In this document: positions 38,156 to 46,564 of the stretch, in pieces
How positions within the stretch are numbered: the stretch's first letter is position 1
Layout: each line of letters opens with the position of its first letter
Assembly: GCF_014701095.1 (NCBI RefSeq)
Contig: NZ_AP023439.1
Span: forward strand, 4,452,001-4,516,000
DNA from: Streptomyces tuirus
Lineage (GTDB): Bacteria; Actinomycetota; Actinomycetes; Streptomycetales; Streptomycetaceae
Direction: 5' to 3'
DNA length: 64,000 bases
Notes under the pieces: model-generated
Told to the model about the DNA's origin: nothing
Seen by the model: only the letters and a program-made list of their open reading frames with translations
Database searches by the model: none
Translations under genes and position numbers: made by a program

Positions 38156-39517
38156 TCACCGCACGTGGGCCCCCCGCCACGGCAACTCGGCGGTCACCCG
38201 GGTCGGACCGCCCGCCGGCGAGTCCACCACCAGGATCCCGTCCACCGCGTCGAGCCGGTCCGCAAGTCCCGCGAGACCGGACCCCTGGGAGACGTCGGCC
38301 CCGCCCACGCCGTTGTCCACGACCTGCAGCATCAGCCGGTTCTCCGTCCGCCACACCTCGACGCCCGCCCACGTCGCCCGCGCGTGCTTGCTGACGTTCT
38401 GCAGCAGCTCCGACACCGTGAAGTACGCGATCCCCTCGATCGCCGGCGCCGGCCGCTCCGCGAGGTCGACCTCGACCTGCACCGGCACCGTGCACCGCGA
38501 CGCCACCGCCGACAGCGCCGCGTCCAGCCCCCGGTCCGTCAGCACCGCCGGGTGAATCCCCCGGGCCAGGTCCCGCAGCTCCTGCAGCGCCGTCTTCACC
38601 TCGCCGTGCGCCTCGTCCACCATCCGCGCGGCCGCCCGCGGATCCTCCTGGAGCTTCTCCTTCGCCAGACCCAGATCCATGGCCAGCGCCACCAGCCGGG
38701 CCTGCGCCCCGTCGTGCAGATCCCGCTCGATGCGCCGCAGGTCGGCCGCGGCCGTGTCGACCACGACCCCCCGGTCCGACTCCAGCTCCACCACCCGGGA
38801 GACCAGCCGCGACGGCCCGAGCAGCCCGTGCACCATCAGCCGGTCCACCATCGTCAGCGCCCGCACGATCCACGGCGTGGCGATCGTGAAGAGCAGCCCC
38901 ACCAGCGCGGTCACCGTGATCTCGAACGGGTTGTCCAGGTAGATCCGGTGCGCCTCGTCGCCGTACAGCTGCACCCCGTCCTGCCCCGCGTACACCGGGA
39001 ACACCCAGAACCACAGCGGATACGTCAGCAACGCCCAGCCCAACACCCACACGTTCACGGCCACGACGAACGAGAACACCGCCCAGGGCAGGTGCAGCAC
39101 CGCGTACAGCAGCGCCCGCCACGAGGCGCCGCTCTTGAGGACGGCCCCCATCCACGCCATCGCGCCCGGCTTCCGCATCCGCAGCGGCTCCGGCTCGGCC
39201 ACCTCCAGCCCCAGCAGCCCCCGGGCCCGCATCCGCTCCAGCGCCCCGAAACCGCGGCACCCGGCGAGCGCCGCCGCCAGCACCGGTACACCGAGGAACG
39301 TGACCAGCAGTCCCGCCCCCAGCGACACCATCGTGACGGCGTAGGTGAACAACAGGATGCTGATCGGCAGGCTGAGCAGCACATGGGTGAGCTCCAGCCA
39401 GGTGCGGCCCTCGACCGGCGCCCGCAGCACGGCCGGCAGCCGGTGCCGCCGTTCGGTGCTCGTCGGGAAGCCCGACCCGCTGTCGAGCCCGTATCCCTGT
39501 CCGTACTCCGTGGCCAT
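38156..39517 (-). CDS. Sensor histidine kinase (HisKA_3 type), second of a tandem pair
   Basis: A 453-residue kinase. A Gly-rich N-terminus leads to about four membrane segments (residues 45-215, LLSLPISILLFTYAVTMVSL first), followed by the dimerisation helix with phosphoacceptor His in RIERDLHDGAQARLVALAMDLGLA. The ATPase domain has SELLQNVSKHARA (N box), VVDNGVGG and GSGLAGLADRLDAVDG. ATG 39517 follows AAGGA. It is paralogous to the kinase at 39749-40957 over its entire cytoplasmic part. Both probably signal to the regulator at 37242-37901, perhaps as a heterodimer. Confidence 0.92.
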   Translation of the reverse strand: MATEYGQGYGLDSGSGFPTSTERRHRLPAVLRAPVEGRTWLELTHVLLSLPISILLFTYAVTMVSLGAGLLVTFLGVPVLAAALAGCRGFGALERMRARGLLGLEVAEPEPLRMRKPGAMAWMGAVLKSGASWRALLYAVLHLPWAVFSFVVAVNVWVLGWALLTYPLWFWVFPVYAGQDGVQLYGDEAHRIYLDNPFEITVTALVGLLFTIATPWIVRALTMVDRLMVHGLLGPSRLVSRVVELESDRGVVVDTAAADLRRIERDLHDGAQARLVALAMDLGLAKEKLQEDPRAAARMVDEAHGEVKTALQELRDLARGIHPAVLTDRGLDAALSAVASRCTVPVQVEVDLAERPAPAIEGIAYFTVSELLQNVSKHARATWAGVEVWRTENRLMLQVVDNGVGGADVSQGSGLAGLADRLDAVDGILVVDSPAGGPTRVTAELPWRGAHVR

Positions 39518-39619
39518 CGGCGCCGTCCTTCTCCTCGTCCCGCGGCTGTGCTCCCGTACCTCCACCCTGCTCCGCCGCAGGTCGGCGAACCATGGAGTCC
39601 GTCGGCGTCTTGGCCGGGG

Positions 39620-39770
39620 GGTTTTCCCTACCCCGGGGCTCTGTCTCGGGGCGCCTGCCCCGGGGGCCTGTCTCGGGGCGCCCGCCCCGGAGGCCAATCC
39701 GGTGGCGCCTGCCCTGGGGCCTGTCCCAGGCCCCCTACCCCGCGGCCCCTATCCCGCGGCCCCGGACCGG
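39620..39770. repeat. Low-complexity GC repeats between the two histidine kinase genes
   Basis: The gap between kinases (39518-39748) contains degenerate direct repeats of a CCTGTCTCGGGGCGCC-type unit followed by CCCCGCGGCCCC units. They can fold into several hairpins. No gene is seen in the gap. Confidence 0.5.
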
Positions 39771-40957
39771 TCACGCCACGGCAGTTCCGCCGTGACCGTC
39801 GTCGGACCGCCCTCGGGCGACTCCAGGACGAACAGCCCGTCGACGGCGTCCAGCCGCTCCGCCAGCCCCTTCATCCCCGTACCGCCGTCCAGGCTCGCGC
39901 CCCCGTGCCCGTCGTCCCACACCTGGATGAGCAGCCGGGTGTCGGTCCGCCACACATCCACCGAGGCCGACTTCGCCCGGCTGTGCTTGCTCACGTTCTG
40001 CAGCAGCTCAGAGACGGTGAAGTAGGCGATGCCCTCGATGGCCGCGGCCGGCCGCTCCGGCAGATCGACCGTCACCTTCACCGGGACCGTGCAGCGCGAG
40101 GCGACCGAGGACAGGGCCGCGTCCAGACCGCGGTCGGTCAGAACCGCCGGATGGATCCCGCGCGCCAGATCCCGCAACTCCTGGAGCGCCAGCTTCACCT
40201 CGCCGTGCGCCTCCTCGACCATCGCCGCCGCGGCGTCCGGATCCTCCAGCACCTTCTCCTTCGCCAGGCCCAGCCCCATCGCCAGATTCACCAGCCGCGC
40301 CTGCGCCCCGTCGTGCAGATCCCGCTCGATGCGCCGCAGGTCTGCCGCGGCCGTGTCCACCACGACCCCCCGGTCCGACTCCAGCTCGGCGATCCGCCGC
40401 TCCAGCTCGTCGGAGGGCGACAGCAGCGCCCGCACCATGGCCCGGTCGGCGTTGGTCAGCCCCCGCGCGATGAACGGCAGCACCGGCCACAGCACGAACA
40501 GCGAGGCCAGCGTGACCGTGAAGGTGAGCACCCCCCACGGCAACCGGATGAACTCGTACAGCGCCGTACGCCAGCCCACCGGGTCCTTCAACTGCATCCA
40601 CAACCGCTGGAAGAAGCCGCCCCCGCCCCGCATCCGCAGCCGGCTCGGCTCCTCGATCCGCACCCCGAGCAGCGCCCGGGCCCGCGCCCGCTCCAGCCTG
40701 CCCAACTGCCGCGCCCCCACGAGTCCGGCCGCCAGCAGCGGGAACCCGATCACCGTGACGGTCAGCCCGAAACCGGTGGAGAACACCGTCACGACATAGA
40801 TGAAACCGAGCAGCGCCACCGGAAGGTTGGCCAGCAGGTGCGCGATCTCCTTCCAGGTGTGCCGGTCGTAGGCGAGCCGGGCCGGCGGCGGACGGTCGTC
40901 CTGCCCCGCGGCCCCCCGGGCCGCCGTCGTCCCCGGGGACGTGATGCGTTGGGTCAT
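39749..40957 (-). CDS. Sensor histidine kinase (HisKA_3 type), first of a tandem pair
   Basis: A 402-residue kinase with four membrane segments in the first half (LLANLPVALLGFIYVVTVF and VLTFTVTLASLFVLWPVLPFI are clearest) and the phosphoacceptor His in RIERDLHDGAQARLVNLAMGLGLA. The ATPase domain has SELLQNVSKHSRA, VWDDGHGGA and GTGMKGLAERLDAVDG. ATG 40957 is divergent from the nuo operon across 225 bases. The signal is unknown. The two kinases share long identical stretches such as DTAAADLRRIERDLHDGAQA. Confidence 0.92.
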   Translation of the reverse strand: MTQRITSPGTTAARGAAGQDDRPPPARLAYDRHTWKEIAHLLANLPVALLGFIYVVTVFSTGFGLTVTVIGFPLLAAGLVGARQLGRLERARARALLGVRIEEPSRLRMRGGGGFFQRLWMQLKDPVGWRTALYEFIRLPWGVLTFTVTLASLFVLWPVLPFIARGLTNADRAMVRALLSPSDELERRIAELESDRGVVVDTAAADLRRIERDLHDGAQARLVNLAMGLGLAKEKVLEDPDAAAAMVEEAHGEVKLALQELRDLARGIHPAVLTDRGLDAALSSVASRCTVPVKVTVDLPERPAAAIEGIAYFTVSELLQNVSKHSRAKSASVDVWRTDTRLLIQVWDDGHGGASLDGGTGMKGLAERLDAVDGLFVLESPEGGPTTVTAELPWRDRSGAAG

Positions 40958-41060
40958 ATGCGTTAGCGTGCCCGGCGGCGGGCGACGGCGCCATGAGGTG
41001 GACCGCCAGGATCAACTGAGGAAAACCCCACCCTCGCGTGCAGGGCCCGTGACGGGCTGC

Positions 41061-41088
41061 TTACCCTGCCTTTATCAGGGCCTAGACT
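41061..41088 (+). promoter_or_regulatory. Candidate nuo promoter TTACCC-N16-TAGACT with internal dyad
   Basis: TAGACT (41083-41088) matches the Streptomyces -10 consensus and TTACCC (41061-41066) is a weak -35. A dyad CCCTG-N7-CAGGG (41064-41080) occupies the spacer, a position typical of a repressor or activator site. It lies about 95 bases before nuoA. Confidence 0.55.
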
Positions 41089-41182
41089 CCCGTGCGTACA
41101 GATCGTCGAACGGCGGCGGCCCCCGTGAGCCGCAGCATCGTCGCAGGATCCAGGTCCGAGTTTCAGGGAGCGAGGGACGGAC

Positions 41183-41590
41183 GTGCCGGAACCGACCGTC
41201 GTCACCACGACCGTCGTCGCGGCGGACTACTTCCAGTCCTACTCGGTCGTCGGACTGCTCGCCGTCGTCGGTGTGCTGTTCGTCGCCGTCGCCTTCGGCG
41301 CCGGCCGCCTGCTGCGGCCCGTGGTCCCCACCCCCGAGAAGCTCCTGACGTACGAGTGCGGCGTCGACCCCGTCGGCGAAGGCTGGGCCCACACCCAGGT
41401 CCGCTACTACGTCTACGCCTTCCTCTATGTGATCTTCGCCGTCGACTCGATCTTCCTGTTCCCCTGGGCGACCGTCTTCGCCGCCCCCGGCTACGGCGCG
41501 GCGACCCTGGTCGAGATGTTCATCTTCCTCGGCTTCCTGGCCGTCGGCCTGCTCTACGCATACAAGAAGGGCGTCCTGGCATGGACGTGA
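41183..41590 (+). CDS. nuoA: Complex I subunit A
   Basis: A 135-residue membrane subunit with three helices. YECGVDPVGEGWAHTQVRYYVYAFLYVIFAVDSIFLFPW (shown here in its parts: YECGVDP in the flexible loop, RYYVYAFLYVIFAVD on helix 2) is the family signature, including the conserved Asp/Glu near the quinone tunnel. GTG 41183 follows GAGGGA. It opens a ten-gene operon and overlaps nuoB by ten bases. Confidence 0.95.
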   Translation: MPEPTVVTTTVVAADYFQSYSVVGLLAVVGVLFVAVAFGAGRLLRPVVPTPEKLLTYECGVDPVGEGWAHTQVRYYVYAFLYVIFAVDSIFLFPWATVFAAPGYGAATLVEMFIFLGFLAVGLLYAYKKGVLAWT

Positions 41591-42255
41591 ACCCCTCGGT
41601 GTCCGAGCCTGTCCTGCTGCCCGAGCCCAAGCGGCTGGGTGCCCTGGCCCGCCTCGCCCCCGAACCGATGAAGGTCATCCTCAACTGGGGCCGCCGCTAC
41701 TCGCTCTGGGTCTTCAACTTCGGCCTCGCCTGCTGCGCGATCGAGTTCATCGCCGCGTCGATGGCCCGCCACGACTTCATCCGCCTCGGCGTCATCCCGT
41801 TCGCCCCGGGCCCGCGCCAGGCCGACCTGATGGTCGTCTCCGGCACCGTCACGGACAAGATGGCCCCGGCCGTCAAACGCCTCTACGAGCAGATGCCCGA
41901 GCCGAAGTACGTCATCTCCTTCGGCGCGTGCAGCAACTGCGGCGGCCCCTACTGGGACTCCTACTCCGTCACCAAGGGCGTCGACCAGATCATCCCCGTC
42001 GACGTCTACGTCCCCGGCTGCCCGCCCCGGCCCGAGGCGCTGCTCCAGGGCATCCTCAAGCTCCAGGAGAAGATCGCCCGCGAGTCACTGGGGGAGCGCT
42101 ACGGCAGCAAGGCCGGGCACCCCTCGGCCGCCGCGCTGCAGAGCGGCCTCGTGCAGCCGCCGACCCCGGCGCCGGCACCCGCGGCCGACTCCGACTCGGG
42201 CTCCGCCCCGGGCTCCGCCCCGGGCTCTGATTCGACGCCGGGGGAGGGACGATGA
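41581..42255 (+). CDS. nuoB: Complex I subunit B (cluster N2 carrier)
   Basis: A 224-residue peripheral-arm subunit. Ligands for the N2 [4Fe-4S] cluster are visible: the tandem Cys pair in LACCAIEF, Cys in FGACSNCGGPYWDSY and Cys in VPGCPPRPEALLQGI. The core ends near residue 180. A Pro/Ala/Ser tail of about 45 residues follows, which ordinary NuoB lacks. In complex I the quinone site lies between NuoB and NuoD, yet no nuoD gene is present here. ATG 41581 lies within the end of nuoA and the stop overlaps nuoC. Confidence 0.95.
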   Translation: MDVNPSVSEPVLLPEPKRLGALARLAPEPMKVILNWGRRYSLWVFNFGLACCAIEFIAASMARHDFIRLGVIPFAPGPRQADLMVVSGTVTDKMAPAVKRLYEQMPEPKYVISFGACSNCGGPYWDSYSVTKGVDQIIPVDVYVPGCPPRPEALLQGILKLQEKIARESLGERYGSKAGHPSAAALQSGLVQPPTPAPAPAADSDSGSAPGSAPGSDSTPGEGR

Positions 42256-43751
42256 CCGCGGTCGGCTGGCTGCCCGCCGACGCCGAGGAGCTCTTCGGCC
42301 CCGAGGCCACGGCCGAGGAGTCCTACGACGTCCTGACCGTCGACGTACCTCCGGCCGCCTGGATCACCGCCCTGGAGACCGCCCGCGACCGGCTCGGCTG
42401 CACCTACTTCGACTGGCTGAGCGCGGTCGACGAACCAGGCACCGGCTTCCGCGTCACCGCCCACGTCGCCGCCCTGTCCCCTCTGCGACGCCTCCTCCTC
42501 CGTACAACGGTCCCGCACGAGACTCCCGCCCTGCCCTCCGCCGTCGGCGTCTACGCGGGTGCCGCCTGGCACGAACGCGAGACCCACGAGATGTTCGGCA
42601 TCCCCTTCGAAGGCCACCCGGCGCTGGACCACCTCCTCCTCCCCGACAACTTCGAAGGCCACCCCCTGCGCAAGGACTTCGTCCTGGCCGCCCGCGTCGC
42701 CAAGGCCTGGCCCGGCGCGAAGGAACCGGGCGAGTCGGAACACGGCGGCCCCAAGCGCCGCCAGATGCTCCCACCCGGCGTCCCCGACCCCAACGAATGG
42801 GGCCCCCTCAAGGGCCAACTCCCCCCCGCCCCCACCCGAGGCGCGGGCCGCACCGCAGGCGACCGCCCCACCCGAGGCACACGCCCCGCGGGGGAACGCC
42901 CGGTACGACGCGCACGCTCGGTGTCGGAGGGCTCGGCGAGCCAGACGGCGACCGGTCCGGAGACGCCGGCTGGCGGGGCGGGGTCGCCGAGCGGCGGGGC
43001 GGAAGCTCCGAGCGGCGGGGCGGGAGCGCCGAGCGGCGGGGCGGGAGCGCCGAGCGGCGGGGCTTCGGCCGGTGGTGCGGGGGCTTCGGCTGGTCCGCGT
43101 CGGACGCGTTCGGTGTCGGAGGGCTCGGCGAGCCAGGTCGCGGCCGGTGCCGAGACACCGGCCGGCGGGGCGGGGGCTTCCGCTGGTCCGCGTCGGACGC
43201 GTTCTGCCGCTGAGGGCTCGGCGAGCCAGTCCACGCCAGGCGGGTCGACCCCTCCGGCTTCGGCGGATCCCCGGCGTAACCGCTCGGCGTCGCAGGGGTC
43301 GGCGAGTGAGCAGCGCGGCGGCCCCGCCTCCCAGGTGCCCGGCTCCGCGTCCCCTGCGACCAGCCCCGAGGCCGTGAGGCCCGGTTCCACATCCCCGACC
43401 TCCGACGCCCCCTGGCACCACGCCCGCCCGGCCTTCGACGAAGAGTCGTCGAGTAGTCCCGAGGGCCCGGCCACGCCGGTGTCGTCGGGCCCGCCCGAGA
43501 GCCTGGCCACTCCCGAGTCCTCGGGTACACCCGAGAGCCCGGACTCGACGGACCCCGCGGATGCCCAGGACTCGGCGACGGAGCCGCAGCCCACGGACGA
43601 CCACGTGAAGCCCGCCGCCGGCCCGAGCAAGCCCGAGAACCTCGAGAACCCCAAGAACCCGAAGAACGCCAAGAACCACGAGAACCCAGACCACCCCGAG
43701 AACCCAGACAACCTAGACAACCCCGAGGACCCCGCAGGAGGCCCGCAGTGA
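42252..43751 (+). CDS. nuoC: Complex I subunit C with long repetitive tail
   Basis: A 499-residue protein, more than twice the usual size. Residues 1-200 are a normal 30-kDa-type subunit: TYFDWLSAVDEPG, AAWHERETHEMFGIPFEGHPALDHLLLPDNFEGHPLRKDFVL (given here as one known family region split by position 105-150). From about 205 to 499 the chain is low complexity: Gly/Ala/Pro/Ser blocks, four copies of RRTRSVSEGSASQ-like sequence (about residues 216-355) and an Asn-Pro-rich end (ENPKNPKNAKN and NPDNLDNPEDP). The tail has no NuoD homology. It overlaps nuoB and nuoH by four bases each. Confidence 0.9.
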   Translation: MTAVGWLPADAEELFGPEATAEESYDVLTVDVPPAAWITALETARDRLGCTYFDWLSAVDEPGTGFRVTAHVAALSPLRRLLLRTTVPHETPALPSAVGVYAGAAWHERETHEMFGIPFEGHPALDHLLLPDNFEGHPLRKDFVLAARVAKAWPGAKEPGESEHGGPKRRQMLPPGVPDPNEWGPLKGQLPPAPTRGAGRTAGDRPTRGTRPAGERPVRRARSVSEGSASQTATGPETPAGGAGSPSGGAEAPSGGAGAPSGGAGAPSGGASAGGAGASAGPRRTRSVSEGSASQVAAGAETPAGGAGASAGPRRTRSAAEGSASQSTPGGSTPPASADPRRNRSASQGSASEQRGGPASQVPGSASPATSPEAVRPGSTSPTSDAPWHHARPAFDEESSSSPEGPATPVSSGPPESLATPESSGTPESPDSTDPADAQDSATEPQPTDDHVKPAAGPSKPENLENPKNPKNAKNHENPDHPENPDNLDNPEDPAGGPQ

Positions 43752-44716
43752 ACGACGTGCTCGACGTCGCCCTGCGACTCCTGGTCGTCTTCGTCGTCTT
43801 CCTCACCCTCCCTCTGGTCATCGGCCAGACCGAACACAAGGTGATGGCCCACATGCAGGGCCGCCTCGGCCCCATGTACGCCGGCGGCTTCCACGGCTGG
43901 GCCCAGCTGATCGCCGACGGCGTGAAGTTCGCGCAGAAGGAGGACGTCGTCCCCGCGGGCGCCGACCGCCGCATCTTCCAACTCGCCCCCGCCGTCGCCC
44001 TCCTGCCGTACCTCCTCGTCCTGCTCGCCATTCCCATCGGCCCGGGCGAGGGCGCCGTCGGCCAGGTGATCGACGCGGGCGTCTTCTTCGTCCTGGCCAT
44101 CATGGGAGTCGGCGTCCTCGGCTCGCTCATGGCCGGCTGGGCGTCCGCGAACAAGTTCTCCCTCCTCGGAGGCCTGCGGACCGCCGCCCAGCTCCTCGCC
44201 TACGAGCTGCCGATGCTGTTGACCGCCGCCTCGGTGGCGATGGCGGCCGGCACCGTCTCCCTCCCCGGCATCCTCGACGCCTTCGAGTGGTGGTGGCTGC
44301 CCTGGCAGATCGTCGGCGCGATCGTCTTCTTCGTGGCTGGCCTCGCCGAACTCCAGCGCCCGCCCTTCGACATGCCCGTCGCCGACTCGGAGATCATCTT
44401 CGGCGCGTACACGGAGTACACCGGCCTCCGCTTCGCTCTCTTCCTCCTCGCCGAGTACGCCGGAATCGTCGTCCTGTGCGGCCTCACCACCGTCCTCTTC
44501 CTGGGCGGCTGGCACGGCCCCTGGGGAGCCGACGGACTCGGCTGGGTCTGGACCCTGCTGAAGACCGCCGTCCTCGCCTTCCTCGTGATCTGGCTGCGCG
44601 TCACCTATCCCCGCCTGCGCGAGGACCAGCTCCAGAAGCTGGCCTGGACCCTCCTCGTCCCCCTCTCCCTCGCCCAGATCGCCCTCACCGGCATCGTCAA
44701 GGTGGTGATCCAGTAA
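43748..44716 (+). CDS. nuoH: Complex I subunit H
   Basis: A 322-residue membrane subunit with eight helices that forms the quinone tunnel and couples it to proton pumping. GQTEHKVMAHMQGRLGPMYAG near residue 27 is the family signature (ERK.....Q.R.GP), although the usual Glu-Arg-Lys reads Glu-His-Lys. ELPMLLTAAS and AELQRPPFDMPVADSEIIFGAYTEYTG are the conserved acidic loop. The GTG start overlaps the nuoC stop. Confidence 0.95.
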   Translation: MNDVLDVALRLLVVFVVFLTLPLVIGQTEHKVMAHMQGRLGPMYAGGFHGWAQLIADGVKFAQKEDVVPAGADRRIFQLAPAVALLPYLLVLLAIPIGPGEGAVGQVIDAGVFFVLAIMGVGVLGSLMAGWASANKFSLLGGLRTAAQLLAYELPMLLTAASVAMAAGTVSLPGILDAFEWWWLPWQIVGAIVFFVAGLAELQRPPFDMPVADSEIIFGAYTEYTGLRFALFLLAEYAGIVVLCGLTTVLFLGGWHGPWGADGLGWVWTLLKTAVLAFLVIWLRVTYPRLREDQLQKLAWTLLVPLSLAQIALTGIVKVVIQ

Positions 44717-44718
44717 CC

Positions 44719-45489
44719 ATGGCCCCCATCCCCGGCAGTGGCCTCGCCAAGGGCCTGGCCGTCACCCTTCGCACGATGACGAAGAAGTCCGTCACCGCGC
44801 AGTACCCGGACGTCCAGCCCGACCTCCCGCCCCGCAGCCGCGGTGTGATCGGCCTGTTCGAGGAGAACTGCACGGTCTGCATGCTGTGCGCCCGCGAGTG
44901 CCCCGACTGGTGCATCTACATCGACTCCCACAAGGAGACGGTCCCGGCGGCGACCCCGGGAGGCCGCGAGCGCAGCCGCAACGTCCTCGACCGCTTCGCC
45001 ATCGACTTCTCCCTGTGTATGTACTGCGGTATCTGCATCGAGGTCTGTCCTTTCGACGCCCTGTTCTGGTCTCCCGAGTTCGAGTATGCCGAGACCGACA
45101 TCCGGGATCTCACGCACGAGCGCGACAAGCTCCGCGAGTGGATGTGGACGGTCCCGGCCCCGCCGGCCCTCGACCCCGGCGCGGAGGAACCGAAGGAACT
45201 CGCCGCCGCCCGCAAGACCGCCGACAAACTCGCCGCCCAGCAGGCCCCGCCGGCCACCGAACCCCAGGCCGACGAGCAGGCCCGCGCCGCCGAGCAGCCC
45301 ACCCGGCCGCAGGGCGACTCCAAGCAGCAGACCGACCAGCCGAAGCCGGACCGCCCGATGCCGGGTGACTCACACCCCCGGCCCACTGCGCCGGGCCCCC
45401 TGACGCCGGGCGACGGGACGCCCGATAAGCCAACGCCCGGGCAGCCGAAGCCCGATCAGCCGAAGCCGGGGCAGGAGGGCTCGGAATGA
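44719..45489 (+). CDS. nuoI: Complex I subunit I (2x[4Fe-4S]) with Pro/Gln-rich tail
   Basis: A 256-residue ferredoxin-like subunit. Cluster sets are CTVCMLCARECP and CMYCGICIEVCP, the N6a/N6b pattern. LLWSP-like text (ALFWSPEFEYAE) follows as in other NuoI. Core homology ends near residue 150. The last 100 residues are rich in Pro, Gln, Asp and Lys (PDQPKPGQEG). In ferredoxin-fed complexes this subunit is near the electron entry point. Start ATG 44719 is two bases after the nuoH stop. Confidence 0.93.
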   Translation: MAPIPGSGLAKGLAVTLRTMTKKSVTAQYPDVQPDLPPRSRGVIGLFEENCTVCMLCARECPDWCIYIDSHKETVPAATPGGRERSRNVLDRFAIDFSLCMYCGICIEVCPFDALFWSPEFEYAETDIRDLTHERDKLREWMWTVPAPPALDPGAEEPKELAAARKTADKLAAQQAPPATEPQADEQARAAEQPTRPQGDSKQQTDQPKPDRPMPGDSHPRPTAPGPLTPGDGTPDKPTPGQPKPDQPKPGQEGSE

Positions 45490-46166
45490 CCCTCGCCATG
45501 AGCGCCGCTCTTCTCGCGACGGGCCCGACTCCCGGTGCCGCCGCCGGACCGCACGGCTTCCTCTCCCCGACCGGCGCCGAGATCGCCTTCCTCCTGGTCG
45601 GCCTGGTGACCTTCGGCGCCGCGCTCGTCACCGTCACCACCCGGCAGCTGGTGCACGCCGCCCTGTGGCTGGTGGTCACCCTCGGCGGCCTCGCCGTCGA
45701 ATACCTCCTGCTCACCGCCGAGTTCATCGCGTGGGTGCAGGTCCTCATCTATGTCGGTTCCGTCGTCGTCCTCCTCCTGTTCGGTCTGATGCTCACCAGA
45801 GCCCCCATCGGCCGCTCCCCGGACGCCGACTCCGGCAACCGCTGGGCCGCCCTCACCGTGGCCCTCGCCGCTGCCGCCGCCCTCGTCTGGGTCGTCGTCG
45901 ACGCGTTCCGCACGACCTGGATCGATCTGGACGGCCCCGCCGCCGGCTCCACCGAGGCCACCGGCGCCAGCCTCTTCCAGAACTGGGTCCTGCCTTTCGA
46001 GGCCCTTTCCGTCCTCCTCCTCGCCGCCCTGGTCGGCGCGATCGTCCTGTCCCGCAAGGCGAAGACGGAGACGAGCTCTCCCTCCATGAACGCCTCGGCT
46101 GTCACCGAGAGTTCCCGAACAGTCACAGAAAGTTCGGGGAGTTCTGAACAGGAAGGTGCCCGCTGA
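45486..46166 (+). CDS. nuoJ: Complex I subunit J
   Basis: A 226-residue membrane subunit with five helices. TRQLVHAALWLVVTLGGLAVEYLLLTAEFIAWVQVLIYVGSVVVLLLFGLML (positions about 42-93) holds the conserved Glu and the pi-bulge helix. A Ser/Thr-rich C-terminal tail of about 25 residues ends in SSEQEGAR. ATG 45486 overlaps the nuoI stop, and its own stop shares one base with nuoK (TGATG). Confidence 0.94.
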   Translation: MTLAMSAALLATGPTPGAAAGPHGFLSPTGAEIAFLLVGLVTFGAALVTVTTRQLVHAALWLVVTLGGLAVEYLLLTAEFIAWVQVLIYVGSVVVLLLFGLMLTRAPIGRSPDADSGNRWAALTVALAAAAALVWVVVDAFRTTWIDLDGPAAGSTEATGASLFQNWVLPFEALSVLLLAALVGAIVLSRKAKTETSSPSMNASAVTESSRTVTESSGSSEQEGAR

Positions 46167-46564
46167 TGCACCTCGCCTATCCCGCCGTGCTCTCCGCGCT
46201 CCTCTTCTGCACGGGCCTGTACGGCGTCCTCGCCCGCCGCAACGCGATCCTGGTCCTGATGTCGGTCGAGCTGATGCTCAACGCCGTCAACCTCAACCTG
46301 GTCGCCTTCGACGTCTGGCTCAGCAGGACCGCCGAGGAGACCCTCCACTCCGGCCAGGCCCTCACCCTGTTCACCATCGCCATCGCCGCAGCCGAGATCG
46401 GCATCGGCCTGGCGATCGTCCTCGCCGTCCACCGCAACCGCGGCACAGCGGACATCGACAAGCTCCGCGACACCTCCGAGCGGCACGATCCCGACGACCC
46501 TGACCACGGCGCCCGCACGGCCGGGCAGTCCGACGAGGCCCAGAAGGCTGAGGCCACCGCGTGA
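46166..46564 (+). CDS. nuoK: Complex I subunit K
   Basis: A 132-residue subunit with three helices. Conserved acidic residues of the half-channel are in MSVELMLNAVNLNLVAF and TIAIAAAEIGIGLAIVLAV. A hydrophilic tail of about 30 residues (RGTADIDKLRDTSERHDPDDP) extends beyond the ordinary length of about 100. It overlaps nuoJ by one base and nuoL by four. Confidence 0.95.
   Translation: MHLAYPAVLSALLFCTGLYGVLARRNAILVLMSVELMLNAVNLNLVAFDVWLSRTAEETLHSGQALTLFTIAIAAAEIGIGLAIVLAVHRNRGTADIDKLRDTSERHDPDDPDHGARTAGQSDEAQKAEATA

Noticed and set aside
42252..43751. Possibility that the long NuoC C-terminus is a fused or decayed NuoD
   Set aside because: The tail consists of Gly/Ser/Pro and Asn-Pro repeats with no resemblance to 49-kDa subunit motifs in any frame read here.
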